This document shows positions 34,011 through 46,380 of a stretch of 64,000 nt of DNA, one piece after another. How positions within the stretch are numbered: position 1 is the first letter of the stretch; each line of letters opens with the position of its first letter. The position numbers and the translations under genes were made by a program. This DNA comes from Rutidosis leptorrhynchoides (lineage: Eukaryota > Streptophyta > Magnoliopsida > Asterales > Asteraceae), in the NCBI RefSeq assembly GCF_046630445.1, contig NC_092335.1, forward strand, positions 632,948,001 to 633,012,000, written 5' to 3'. Under the pieces are notes generated by a model. It was not told where the DNA came from. It worked only from the letters and a program-made list of their open reading frames with translations, and made no database searches.

Positions 34011-34692
34011 AACATGAAACCATTGTGGTCTCATACGTTGTATTTGGTCACTTAAACTTGTGTTTTGCAAACTAGAGAAACAAAACATTTTTGAATGTCA
34101 TATACAACTAAACCTGATGTTGATGTACACAAACAGACTAAAACCTTAAAACCTGACATACGTTGTCTGCAACTTTTAATATTGAACTTTGATAGTCTTT
34201 CATTAATAAACGTTTTCTGAAAAATCGTTTCTTAAACACGCTGTATTGTTTAACTAAAACCTGTAGATTCACTCAACATTATTGTTGATCCGTTTTGCAT
34301 GTTTTATTCTCAGGTATTAAATGCTTCCGCTGTAAATTATTGATTTTACGTAGAAGTCAAGCCAAGCAATGGGACCAGAGTTAACATGCTGTTAATGGGT
34401 TTTGACGGGGTGTTATATTTTGTATCTGAAAAAATTAACTAAGCCTTTTGATGAGTTCATAACCGTTGCGCTGGACGCTGAACGGATAAGATTTCTAGAG
34501 TCACTTCAGAAGAGTATTCCTGATTTCCCTAAATCTTTGCCTGAAACCCTCACATCAGAATTGAAGTCGGATGCAGAAGATAGGCTTAAAGTGATAGGTG
34601 GGCAGATAGAACATCTATCATTTCCTGAATTAGAAAAGTTGTGTAATAATGCTGCTACATCAATATATGATGTTTTAAATTTGAAATTGTAA

Positions 34693-35135
34693 TGTGAACT
34701 GCTTGTAGTATCTGTCGGCGATAAATGTATGTTATATACGCAATTACTTTGTGTTAATTTTGTCAAAGCTTTATATGTTTGATTTGAATCAATCAAAAAT
34801 GATGGCTAGCCATTTATTCCTTGTATTATTTTACATCATGACGGTCGTAGATACATTTTATTGCGTGGATGTTCAGCGGATTTCTATGTTATCCGCTGCC
34901 ATTTCAATCTTTTGTTTATGATTGAACCTCTGCCACCAAGGAAAAACTTCTCTTTTGTGGGCAGGGATGACACACAGCTTTGTGACATCTCATAAAAATC
35001 CTTGGCCGGATAAAAATTATGAACAGTATGTTATAAGAATAATTGTCTGAATTCTTATTAGCTAAAGAATATTTTTACATTTATGATTGCATCTCATATT
35101 CTTAATAGTTGATCACACTATTTGAATATGCAATA
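34693..35135. other. Spacer between pol and the antisense ORF
   Basis: Non-coding on both strands. The two genes converge here: the antisense ORF ends at 34692 and pol ends at 35136. Possible overlapping 3' ends of convergent transcripts would lie in this stretch. Confidence 0.5.
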
Positions 35136-38100
35136 CTACGCATAAAATTTCTTTAAACTCATTGCATTCCATGTTCTTTGAATTTCCTCACCGGAGGGCG
35201 CTGCAGGGGTATATGATCCATTAGGATGTGCCCTTACAATTTTATATGGACCTTCCCAGCGTGGCCCTAATTTCCCTTATTTTTCCCGTCTACTAGCTTC
35301 ATTGTCTCTCAACACCAAATCTCGTTCCTTGAATAACACATATCTAACTCGCTTGTTGTAATAATTTTGCCATTCGCTGTTTAGCATCCGCTTGACGGAT
35401 GGCGGCCATGATTCGACTCTCTTCTAATATATTCAAGTTTTCACGTAAGATAGATGAATTATTCTCTGTATCAAATGCCAAAACTCTTTGTGTCGGAACA
35501 CGGATTTCAGTTGGTATTGCTGCCTCAGTGCCATATACCAAGGTGAACGGTGTTTCACCCGTGCTCCATTTTGGCGTTGTACGGTGAGCCCACAAAACAT
35601 ATGGTACTTCATCTACCGATTTAGTTTGACTTAAACCCAATATATCCTTTATGCTGGCTACAAATTTCTTATTTGTTACCTCAACTTGACCGTTGGCTTG
35701 TGGGTGAGCAAGTGAGATAAATGCTTCTTTAATGTTTAATTCCTCACACCAACTTCTGAATGGATTATTTGTAAACTGCTTACCATTGTCGCTTACAATT
35801 TCATTACGTAAACCATATCTACAGATGATATCATTCCACACAAACTTTTTAATATTTTCACCCGTTATCCGTTCTAACACCTTTGCTTCAACCCACTTAC
35901 TGAAGAAATCAATTGCAACCACCAAGAACTTCACATTTCCTACACTTCTTGGAAATGACCCTACTATATCAATTGATCACTTACAGAATGGCCATGTAGA
36001 TGATACTGAGATTAAATCATATTTGGGTAAACGTTGGACGGTTCCGTGCCGCTGACAGGCATCACATGTTTTGATTACGTTTGCTGTATCTCTATAAATT
36101 GTTTGCCAATAATATCCTTATCGCATTATCCGTCCAACCAGAGTTCTATAACCAGAATGGTGTGCACACAAACCTTCATGCATCTCTTTTACCACATCTA
36201 TTGCTTGTTGTGGTGTTAAACATCTTAAATTTGGACCACTGAAGGATTTTCTATAAAGCACCCCATTTTCCAAGACGTAAAGCGGAGCACTTACCTTTAT
36301 TCGTCTTGCTTTCGTGACATCAGCTCGTAGTGTTCCGTCCTGCAAATATTTCACATAGGGAGTCATCCAACATGGTTCCCCCTCTTCCACTATTGCCACT
36401 ACCACTTTTTCATCAATTGATTTATCCTTCAAAACTTCCACCAAAACTTTCTTGTGCAAGTGATCAAATGTTAGCGTTTCTATCTTGCTTAAAACATCTG
36501 CCTTTTTATTTTTATTTCTTGATATTTGCACAACTTCTAAAGTTTCAAAATTTTTTGAAATTTTCTCAACCAACTGCAAATATCGTTTCATAGAGATATC
36601 CTTTGCTTCAAATGCTCTATTAACCTGTTGTGTTACAATTTGAGAGTCTACATATGCACGTAGATGTTTTATTCCCATTTGAGATGCTATGCGGAGGCCG
36701 GAAAGCAATGCCTCATATTCTGCTTCGTTATTGGATGCATAAAAAAAAACTTTAGTGCACATGTATGTTCTTCCCCTTCTGGGCTGGTAAGCACTAATCC
36801 TGCACCAACACTTTCCTCACTTGATGCACCATCAGTGTGCAATTCCCACACGTAATTACTACTTTTAAAATCTTGCAAATAATCCATCTTTTCTGTTGTT
36901 TCTAATAGAAAATTTGCCAAAATTTGACCTTTAACTCCATGTCATGGTGAGAAATTTATTTCATAATCTCCCAATTCAATTGCCCATTTTGCTAGACGTC
37001 GTGACGACTCTAGATTCTTCAAAATTTACTTTATTGCCTGATCTATCAGAACAAGAATTGAATGTGCTTGAAAATAACGTCTGAGCCGTCTAGCGGTGTG
37101 TGTTAAAGCATATACCAATTTTTCAATTGGTGGATAGTTAACTTCACTTTGTTGCAATATCTTACTAACAAAATATATTGGCATTTGTACCCCATTCCGT
37201 TCTGCGATTAAAACTGAGCTAATAGCCTCTGCTGATGCTGCTAGATACAAAATTAGCATTTCTTCTGCTATCGGTGCGGTTAAAGTAGGCAATTCTTTTA
37301 ATAGCTGCTTAATATCCTGAAAAGCTGTTTCAGCCTCTTCCGTCCACATAAAATCTTTTTTTTTCAGACAACTTTTTAAAACCTTCATAAATGGTAGTGA
37401 TCGATGTGTTGCTCTTGATAAAAACCTTGTTAAGGCTGCCAATCTTCCATTCAAGCTTTGCACTTCTTTCTTTGTTTTTGGAAATACTATACCTTCAATT
37501 GCTTGAATCTTCTTTGGATTAGCCTTAATTCCTCTCTGTGTAACAATATGACCTAAAAATTTGCCTTCCTCTACACCAAAAGTGCACTTCTTGGGATTCA
37601 ACTTCATATTAACTCTTCGTAGTGATTCAAATATTTCAAGAGTATCTCTGAGCATACTTTCTTCTGTATGACTCTTGATAACAATATCATCAACATAGGC
37701 TTCCACATTCCTGCCTATTTAATCTTTAAATGCTTTATCAATCACACGCTGATAAGTTGCTCCTGCATTCTTTAAACCAAAAGGCATCATAATGTAGCAA
37801 AAATTTTTATCTGGTGTGTGAAATGCTGTTTTATCTTGATCCCATATTGCCATGGGGATTTGATGGTATCCCTTGAATGCATCCAAAAAAGATTTAAATT
37901 GATATCCGCTAACGGACTCCACTTTCCAATCGATTTTTGGTAAAGGGTAGTTGTCCTTTGACATGCTTTATTTATGTCTATAAAATCCACACACATCCTT
38001 CATGAGTTATCTCGCTTTCTAACCATCACTGGATTTGCTACCCATGTCTCGTATTTCACTTCCCTCAATATCCCAGCATCCACTAATTTTTTAACTTCTT

Positions 38101-39042
38101 CCCTGAGAAATTTGGTTCGATCTGGAGCCATGCCTCTTTTCTTTTGACATACTAGTGGGATATTAGGATTCACACCGAGCTTATGTTCAGCTATATGACG
38201 TGGTACTCCAGTCATATCAGAATCTTGCCACGCAAAAACATCTAAATTGGTTGCTAAAATTTTGTAAATTTTTTCTTTTGTTTCTTTTGCTATTGTGTTT
38301 CCAATGATGATTTTCTCATCTGGAAATTCTGGATTTGGTGACACTGACCCATCTTCATGAACAATTGGATTGACAGCTGTTCTGTTTATTTGCACACATT
38401 CTATTGCTCTTTTCCGTTCAGCGTATAGCGTGGCGATGCCAGCCGGTGTGGGAAATTTCATCATTTCGTGCACTATTGACGTCACAGCTCCAAATGTCAT
38501 CATAGCTGATCGTGACATTATACTGTGAATTTGCTTTAACAACTAAAAACTCGATATGACCTGTTTGTTTGAATGGTGTTTTTCCCAATACTACTTCTAA
38601 ATCTATGCTTCCTCCTGACCATGACGGATCATTAGCAAAACTTGCTAAGGGAACAAACGTGTCTTTCAACTTCTCCTTAACTCTTTCTGGTAAATTGTAC
38701 AAAACAATGCTCATACATGATATCTGCTCCTACTCCTGTATCAGTATATATTCCTCCAACAACGCAATTTGCTATTCGGGCTTCAATCACTACAAGAGCA
38801 TCAATTGGATTGGTATTAAACATGGAAGGAAAAGCAATCACTTCTTGTTTCCAATCTTCTAATGCTTCTGCTTTCCTCCGTTGTCTGGCTTGCCATGAGT
38901 GTATCATGTTTGCTTCAATAGGTGTTATCTTACGATTACGCCTTTTGGTGCTCTTGAGAGTTAAGTGATCCTTTAGAACGGATGGTGCCATTTGTTGGTA
39001 CGATTTTCCGTGTAGCGGCTGTAAGGTACCAGTACAAGACAA
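35136..39042 (-). pseudogene. Tat-type pol pseudogene (PR-RT-RH-aRH-IN)
   Basis: Minus strand, in order. Protease: GIYTDTGVGADIMYEHCF (about 38720-38780). Linker: EFLVVKANSQYNV. RT: EEVKKLVDAGILREVKYETW, KSFLDAFKGYHQIPM and YVDDIV (37690). The first RNase H, within 37026-37300, has YPPIEKLVYALTH. The second RNase H has ELHTDGASSEESVGAG (36835) and NNEAEYEALLSGLRIASQMG. Integrase: HHSGY zinc-finger part, then VVAIDFFSKWVEA, IVSDNGKQF and a QANGQVEVTNKKF block, ending with WNAMSLKKFYA. The frame breaks near 38710, 38480, 37970, 37710, 36730 and 35935. Gag is missing upstream. This was the replication polyprotein; it is not functional now. Confidence 0.88.
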
Positions 39043-39604
39043 TAGCTACTTAGCGTGGAGCGTGTGATGCCGACTGATGTTTTCCCTCGAGAAATAATCT
39101 CTGCAGACCCGGAACACGGATAAGGGATCCGTGGGGTGGCCTCAATTAGTCTGAGGATCAATCTATAATTGATCCGTCTAGCGTATTGCTGCTAAGCGGC
39201 TAATGTGCGTTTAGAGTGAGAAAGAACTGTGTGAGAGAGAAAGTGTACTTCTCTCTTACTGAAGTTCAGATGTGAAATGTGGTGACCGAGGGGGTCTATT
39301 TATAGGCGTAGAATGTCCGAAATTCTCGGGATACACGTGTCAATCGCTGAGTAGTTGTGTTACACGAAGTATCCGGAAGGTCGGTGGCGTGTGCTGACGT
39401 GGCTACATGCCACTCACGCGCTTAGTAAAAGGGCTTAAGCATAGAAGCTACCTCCAGGGCTTACGCATGACGCTGGGCGGCCTGCTGTACGCTGGGCGGC
39501 AAATACTGAAAATCGCTAGATTTTGTTATCTTTTGTGCTCTTTGATCTATTTTTCTGTATAAAAATGGTGTTTTTATGCGTGTATCCTCTAGGATACACC
39601 ATTA
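38993..39604 (-). mobile_element. 5' LTR of the Tat-type element
   Basis: It aligns at equal length with 28406-29017, with scattered substitutions. On the minus strand it is followed after two bases by TGGCACCATCCG, a possible but unproven primer-binding site, and then at once by pol coding sequence. Confidence 0.92.
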
Positions 39605-39970
39605 TACGTCGTCTTATGAGCCCTATAATTAGGTTTTGTTATTTTTAATATTAAACTTATTCCTATAAGTGAATAATGTATTATTTACCAACTCTTAGAA
39701 TATACTCATTCTTAACCCTTGCATGTATTCTTAATCCTTGCATATTTTTAGTAACATCACAACAACTATTTTCAATAGGAGTTCAAAATCGACGCTATCT
39801 TCATTTGGTCGTTTACCTTCTTGTGTTGTCGAAATTGAATCTAAAGATGCCTATTATGAGGTTTAATTTTATTATATTTTTCATGTTACCATACCAATGT
39901 AATTTTATTTTGATTACATACATTAGTTAAATTTTGTATATTGTACATAACCTTTTTATTTTCTGAATCA

Positions 39971-40303
39971 AGGCCCTACTGGAACACTTTGTAAAAACAC
40001 AATAGAGTAAATTTATGCCTTTAGGGACTATCTTCATTCGCAGCACAAATGGTTATCAAGGTGAGGTATGAATGTGTTGGGATGCTGTAGTTTGCATCCG
40101 GATGGTCCAAAATTTTCAAAGACTTGAAATTGGAGCCTAAGGATATTCTTTGTTTTACTATCATCGATCCTATAACTTTTAAAGTCACCATTTTTGGCTA
40201 TAATGAGTGTCAAAAACACGTGCCACCATGTGAAGACCCAATGTGGATTGCATGTTTAGATGATGAAGATTGTAAAGAGCTCGTAGTTGTTCCTTTATGC
40301 TAA
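39971..40303 (+). pseudogene. B3 DNA-binding domain pseudogene
   Basis: Segments PLGTIFIRSTNGYQGEV and FASGWSKIFKDLKLEPKDIL, followed by CFTIIDPITFKVTIFGYNE, match the pattern of plant B3 domains, which bind DNA in REM-type transcription factors. The frame shifts once near 40065 and has a TAG at about 40092. The last 70 codons run open to TAA at 40301. A possible earlier exon (SSKSTLSSFGRLPSCVVEIE) lies near 39777-39860 with a GT after it. The Tat element is inserted just upstream and may have cut off the 5' part. Confidence 0.5.
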
Positions 40304-40319
40304 ATTAATAAATGTTCAT

Positions 40320-40880
40320 ATACTTAACTATATGCTTTTTGAGCAACTTTTAACATTCAATATTTTATTGTTATCGTAATTACTAACATCGCTTATATTT
40401 AGGTCTTTCCACAAAATGGCTTTCAACCCAATTATCCAAATATCACACACCACACGATATGTGAATCAATAGAGTTCATGGTTTTCGTCAACGTGTTCTA
40501 ATTTCTACAACTCGAAAACACGTGTCATTATCTTTCGGCTCGTGCAATATTGTTCATAAACTCGAAATTCGTCCGCTTGATCTACTGATTTTCGAACATG
40601 TTTGATATCGGTTAAAAAGTCATGTTTTTACCCCCGATATTGAGTCCCAAAAGCTAAAAGTTCAAACCTTTGTCGGAAAAATAATCGCGTTTCTGGTTAA
40701 ATTTGTAGACAAATTATTACGAAGATGATGCAAAAAGAATCAAGAGAAACGGAGCTAAAACGAAGATTCTAGAGCGAAAACGGTGAAAGACAAGAAATCA
40801 AGTTATGATCCAGGAAAATCAGCTGACCAGGCAAGCCAAACGGCCTGCCAAACGGGTTACGTGGTTCACAAACGGCCTGA
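40320..40880 (+). mobile_element. Possible Athila LTR remnant fused to gag
   Basis: The stretch with aaacggagctaaaacgaag and repeated aaacggcctg phrases is LTR-like rather than coding. It passes directly into gag at about 40880, which suggests deletion of the primer-binding site and the gag N-terminus. There is no second LTR to compare, so this is inference. Confidence 0.35.
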
Positions 40881-41629
40881 CGATCCAAACTTTCACTTAA
40901 ACAAATTTATCAGTCCGGTTGACTCTTTTAAGAAGGAAGAAAATGAGAAAAACATTTTAAAACTTCATATTTTCCAATATTCACTTTCTACACACCCTTT
41001 GGCATGGTTTGACGAACTTAACCCGAATTCAATACATTCATGGGAGGAATTAGCCACCAAATTTATAAACAAATTTTATCCACCCTCCCTACAAACCTGT
41101 TTAAGAAATGACATCACAAACTTTTTTCAAAAAGAAAACGAGTCATTGTGTCTAGCATGGAATGCTTAAAAGATGTCCGAATCATTCGTTAAGTCGGGTA
41201 GACATAATCTGTACGCTTTACAATGATTTGACCAAGGATGATAAGTCTCTCCTAGACATGGCCTCACAAGGCAATTTCATGTCCCGAATAGCAAACGAAG
41301 CATGGAATCTTTTGGATACAATAGCTGCACAACAGGAAGATTGGAGCAATGAAGCTGCTCAGAAGGATGACGTCTTCGCTCATACGGTAAAAATGCTGGA
41401 AACCAGGTTACAAGATCTCACCCTCACTCTTCAAAGTTTACCAATTCCTAAAAACTCCGATGCTGCTAGAACCAATCTAAGGTACTCTTACCCTAGATGG
41501 GCACATAAACAGCAAAATAGCTCGGATCATAATATAATATTCCCGTTACACAAACCTACTTTCCACTCTAAGGAAATTTTAGTTGAATTTATGAAAAAGC
41601 AATACATGATAAACCTTCAAGTCATATAA
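40783..41629 (+). pseudogene. Athila gag pseudogene (partial)
   Basis: The capsid part shows PNFHLNKFISPVDSFKKEE, FQYSLSTHPLAWFDELNPNS, and WEELATKFINKFYPP, the diagnostic block of Athila Gag. A break at 41169 is followed by NHSLSRVDIICTLYNDLT and LDMASQGNFMSRIANEAWNLL, then a tail of coiled-coil-like sequence. The first 35 or so codons of the open frame look like translated LTR. It would have formed the virus-like particle of the element. Confidence 0.8.
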
Positions 41630-41650
41630 TGTCAAAATAAGTTCGACACT

Positions 41651-44600
41651 TTGATAAAGACTTTTGAAGAATTAATCACCAATTTTCAGCTTACGCTTAA
41701 ACGCTTAACCACTAAAGTTGATATAGAGTGTAGTGAGTTTGATGCCCTAGTAATCACTAGAGGAGGGAAAGAAACAACTATCAATATACCCATACAAAAA
41801 TTTTTCGATAAGGAACCTGTGTCAATTGACCAAGTTGTCAATCCACCAGAACCTATCTCTCCTAAGACCCCGGAAGTTATTCCGCGCGCCCGCATACCTT
41901 TTCCAGGTAGGCTTAGGAAGGAAAAACAAGAAGCGCAATTCACTAAGTATTGGGATATTATCAAGAATTTGCATTTGAATGTACGACTAGTAGATGCTTT
42001 AGTAGAAATGCCAAACTGCGCTAAATTTTTCAAAGAAATGCTTTCAAACAAAGAGAGATTAAGAGAGATAGTTAGCTTGCCCTTAAGTGAAGAATGCTCA
42101 TTAGTGTTACAACACGGTATTCCCCCTAAGTTAGGAGATACACGAAGATTTACGGTACCTTGCTATCTGCAAGATGTCCAAATTAGCAATGCATTAGCAG
42201 ACTTAGGAGCCAGTGTAAACCTAATGCCCTATTTGTTATTCAAAAAGCTAGGATTAAATAACTTAAGGCCTACCAGAATGACTATCTAACTCGCGGACAG
42301 ATTAGATAAGATTCCTCGAGGAATAGCTGAAGATGTCCTAGTCAGAGTGGATAAGTTCGCATTTCCCGTTGATTTCGTCATTATGGATATTGAGGAAGAC
42401 ACGAAGGTCCCACTCATTCTTGGCAGACCATTCCTGAACACTGCCAAGGCCGTAATTGATGTGCACGAGAAATCATTGAAATTAAGGGTTGGAGGAGAAG
42501 AAATCACATCCAATGTTGACCGTCTCATGAACCATCCTCGCGAAGAAGATGTGAATCTCTCTGATTCTTTTCAAGAACTCGTCAACAAATACCTAGAAGA
42601 AACCATGGCTATATGTAGTCAAGATCAAATTTCTAAGGATGTGTTCTTTACACCTCCTGAAGGAAATCTCGACATTCATTCAGCCATAAACCTTAGTCAA
42701 CACAAATCTCCCCCCTCTACAAGTAATTTTCTTGGCAAGACTATCCGAATAGCACCACTAGGACAAGGCATTCCCCTACCTCTACTAAGGAGAAGACCGA
42801 ATGAAGAAACATATTTCATTCCGGTATATCAGGAACCCCAGTCAAAAGAGGACTGTGTGGAAATTCCTGAACCTACCTTCGAAACTAAGGAAGACACATC
42901 TGAAGAGGAAGCATTAAGAAGGACAATTTCCAAAAATGAAGAACAGATAGCATCAGTGACCGCTACTAAAGAATCAGAATTCCAGGAGAAGTATGACTCG
43001 TTAGACCGAAAGGAGATAGCTAGGATGAAGCCATGTATCGAGGAACCTCCGGAATTGGAATTAAAGAAGTTACCCAAAAATCTGGAGTATGCATTATTAG
43101 AAGGAGAATCGCAACTCCCCGTAATCATCTCGAAAGACCTCACCCCACAAGAGAAGGCGAAATTGATTCAAGTTTTGAAATCACATAAGAATGCAATTGC
43201 TTGGAAGATCTCCGATATAAAAGGAATCAGCCCCAACTATTAAACCCACAAGATCTTCATGGAAGATGATTTCAAACCATCAGTTCAGAGGTAAAGAAGG
43301 GTCAACCCTATGATTCAAGAAGTCGTCAAGAAAGAAGTAGTCAAACTTTTGGATGCCAGTCTGATCTATCCCATTTTTGATTCACCATGGGTTAGTCGTG
43401 TTCAAGTGGTACCCAAAAAGGGAGGGACAACCGTAATTCAAAATGAGAATAATGAGCTTATTCCAACACGGGAGGTCACCGGTTGGAGGGTTTGCATAGA
43501 TTATCGTAAACTAAACGATGCAACCCGAAAAGATCATTTTCTATTACCTTTCATCGATCAAATGTTGGAACGTCTATCAGGAAATGAATACTATTGTTTC
43601 TTTAACAGTTTTTCTGGCTACTTTCAAATTCCCCTCGATCCAAAGGACCAAGAAAAGACAACCTTTACCTGTCCTTATGGAACATTTGCCTATCGACGCA
43701 TGCCCTTTGGGTTATGCAATGCACCAGCTACATTCCAGCGATGCATGGTGGCAATATTCCACGACATGATTGAACGTTGTATGGAAGTCTTCATGGACGA
43801 CTTTTCAGTCTTTGGTAGTACCTTTGATTCGTGCCTTTCTAACCTTGACAAGATGCTCACCTCGTGTGAAGATTTAAATTTAGTTCTGAATTGGGAAAAA
43901 TGTCAATTCATGGTTAAAGAAGGGATAGTTTTAGGACATAAGATTTCAAAAGCAGAAATAGAAGTTGACAAGGCTAAGATTGAGACCATTACTAAACTCA
44001 AGAACCTACCACAGTAAAAGCGGTAAGGAGTTTCCTTGGACACGCCGGTTTTTACTAACGCTTCATTAAAGATTTCTCAAAGGTCACACGACCTCTCACT
44101 CATCTCTTAGGAAAGGAAGTTCCGTTTGTCTTCGATGAAGAATGTATTAAAGCATTCAACTATCTGAAGGAACAGCTAATACATGCGCCCATCATGATAG
44201 CTCCTGATTGGAGTTTACCATTCGAAATCATGTGTGATGCGAGTGACTTCGCAGTTGGGTCTGTACTCGGACAACGGACAGATAAGCACTTTCATCTAAT
44301 CTATTACGCCAGCAAAACCCTAACCGGAGCTCAAGAGAATTACACTACCACGGAAAAGGAGCTGATAGCTGTAGTATTCACCTTCGACAAATTCCGTTCC
44401 GATCTCTTCACGTCCAAAACTACGATTTATACACATCATTCAGCCCTTAAATATCTATTCACTAAGCAAGACGCTAAACCAAGACTCCTACGATGGATCT
44501 TACTCCTTCAGGAATTTGATATTGAAATTAAAGATAAGAACGGAGAAGAGAACATCGCAGCAGATCATCTTAGTCGTTTGGAGAACCCAGCGATGGAACA

Positions 44601-45966
44601 ACTTAATGAACAAGATATCAGAGATAAATTTCCAGAAGAACAGCTTATGAGTTTATGACTAGCTCACATAGGATCACAATTCACTGATACTCCTTGGTAT
44701 GCCGACATGGCCAACTACCTAGTTGCCTGAGTAGTACAGAAGGGAATGAGCACATCCCGAAGAAGGAAGTTCTTCACGGATGCCAAGTACTACTACTGGG
44801 AAGACCCTTACCTGTTTAGAATTTGCCCTGATCAGATAATCAGGAGGTACGTAGATGAAAAACAAGCAGCAGGGATTCTTCACCAATGTCACCACGGACC
44901 AACTGGAGGTCATCATGGAGCAAACTTAACTCCAAGAAAAGTCTACGAATCAGGATTTTATTGGCCGTCTATATTCCGAGATGCGCAAGAGCTTGTAAAG
45001 CGTTGCGACGCATGCCAAAGGCAAGGTATTATCTCTATGAAGAATGAGATGCCTCGGACTAATATCCAAGCTTGCGATATCTTCGATATATGGGGATTAG
45101 ACTTCATGGGGCCATTCCCAAAGTCTAATGGGAAAGAATATGTCCTCGTAGCAGTAGATTACATCTCCAGATGGGTCGAAGCCCAAGCATTTCCAACCAA
45201 TGATGCCAAGGTCGTCACCAACTTCCTGAAGAGACTCTTCTGCCGATTTGGAGCTCCCCACGCTATAATAAGTGATAGAGGCACACACTTCTGCAATACT
45301 CAATTTATGAAGGTGATGCAACAATACGGAGTTACCCACAAAATGTCCATTGCCTATCATCCGCAGACTAACGGACAAGCAGAGGTCACTAACAGAGCAC
45401 TCAAAAGAATTCTAGAATGCACCGTCGGCTATCATGGAAATAAATGGGCCGAGAAACTAGACGATGCTCTGTGGGCATTCCGGACTACTTACAAGAATCC
45501 TCTAGGGACTACACCCTACCGCATGATCTATGGAAAAGCCTGTCACCTTCCACTGGAACTCGAATATAAAGCTCTCTGGGCGCTGAAGACCTGCAACCTC
45601 GATCCCTCAGTTAGCGCTAAGCATCAGAAGATGTAGATGAATGAACTCGATGAATTAAGAGACCAAGCATACGAAACGTCATACATCTACAAGGAACAAA
45701 CGAAGCTGACACATGATGCAAAATTGATTCCTACAAAGTTCGCTCCTGGAGATAAAGTTATGCTCTTTAATTCTCGATTCAAGAAGTTCGCTGGAAAATT
45801 TAGATCAAGATGGAGTGGGCCATACAAAGTTGTACATGCTTTTCCACACAGAGCCGTGGAATTAGAAGGACCTACTTGCAACTTCAAAGTTAACGGCCAC
45901 CGGCTAAAAGCTTATCTAGAAGACCACGATAAGGACGAGCACCTCTTCTCCTTTGATCCATTCTAA
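41651..45966 (+). pseudogene. Athila pol pseudogene (PR-RT-RH-IN)
   Basis: The protease core reads ALADLGASVNLMPY (about 42190-42230), the Athila-type DLGAS site. RT (43310-44017) shows WVSRVQVVPKKGG, WRVCIDYRKLNDATRKDHF, PFGLCNAPATFQRCM and FMDDFSVFG, the catalytic DD box. RNase H (44194-44658) shows EIMCDASDFAVGSVLGQR and YTTTEKELIAVVFTFDKFRS. Integrase (44746-45636) shows an HHCC finger ([13 protein letters not shown] and CDACQRQG), then [26 protein letters not shown] and [19 protein letters not shown]. Breaks lie at 42289, 43243, 44017, 44658 and 45636, each a single stop or small shift, so the decay is moderate. Confidence 0.92.
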
Positions 45967-46202
45967 AGATCTGGCAAAGAAAAGTCGAGCTGTAACGACT
46001 TGATAAACAAAGCATTCTTGGGAGGCACCCCTTGCTTATCCTTTTTATTTTCTTTATTTTTATTTCAATTATTTTCAGTCTCCAAAAATAATATCTCTGT
46101 GTACTAACAACTAAGCGCCATACTTGCGCTTAGTACTTACAAGTTTGTTGAATGTGTTCAGGCAAAAATGCTAAGTTCAGGAGCTTTAGTTTACATTCTA
46201 GT

Positions 46203-46380
46203 TCGTAGGAGGAGGACTCCTAGAGTTTACTCATCAGGAAGCAAATGGTGATCAGAACAGGCCATCAACAGGGCAATTAGGCCCAAGGCGATTGATATTG
46301 GAAAGTGTTGAAGAGGATATTGGCACAACACTGCCACCTCCTCGTGTTCGACGATCTAGACGTTTAGCTAGGAGACCTGC
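46203..46380 (+). pseudogene. Athila post-pol ORF, 5' part
   Basis: An open stretch ending RVRRSRRLARRP stops at the Tekay insertion. The same frame resumes at 58989 and runs to a TAG at about 59096. The place corresponds to the envelope-like third ORF of Athila elements, but no envelope motif was seen. Confidence 0.45.

Larger units (their letters stand above)
30952..34417 (+). mobile_element. Solo LTR, 3466 bp, Tekay-type
   Basis: It starts TGTAACAACCCTG and ends GACGGGGTGTTATA. A TTTTG duplication lies at 30947-30951 and 34418-34422. No second LTR or internal part is present. The start (ACCC) and end (GGGG) form the partial inverted repeat seen in other Tekay LTRs here. It has a leader-like segment, a TTGAC cluster at 33066-33240, a small tandem array at 33884-34010, and conserved blocks near its 3' end (33446, 33787, 34271-34333). 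Plus orientation is inferred from those blocks. Confidence 0.9.
29356..34692 (+). pseudogene. Antisense ORF (putative gypsy-type transposon domain), broken
   Basis: It lies downstream of pol and runs opposite to it, like the extra antisense ORFs known in Tat elements. Exon 1 is 29356-30043, with an 83-bp GT-AG intron (30044-30126) that keeps the frame. The first exon holds the motif PPSGKVAIYGCALYFSHLRV and a PFTKFYLDVCCFYGVSVGQF block typical of the putative gypsy-type transposon family. The second exon holds a basic RSNSRKRRATG patch and helical, coiled-coil-like segments (NVVEARYVEMATKEKW). It is broken by TGA at 29659, TAG at 30483, a 3466-bp solo LTR at 30952-34417, and a one-base shift in the A run at 34429-34434. 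The tail (34423-34692) ends at TAA. Function in the family is unknown. Confidence 0.75.
28406..39604 (-). mobile_element. Tat-type Ty3/gypsy element, gag-less, 11.2 kb
   Basis: Two 612-bp LTRs (28406-29017 and 38993-39604) and an exact TACGT duplication at 28401-28405 and 39605-39609 define the ends. Pol lies on the minus strand at 35136-39042 and has a second RNase H between RT and integrase, the Tat hallmark. Gag is absent: protease-region coding begins almost at the LTR. An antisense gene lies at 29356-34692 and is split by a solo LTR. On the minus strand the LTR starts TAATGG and ends AACA, so the canonical TG start is lost. Confidence 0.9.

Noticed and set aside
34402-34692. Separate 96-codon gene
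   Set aside because: It is the tail of the antisense ORF cut off by the solo LTR; its first codons are LTR end sequence.
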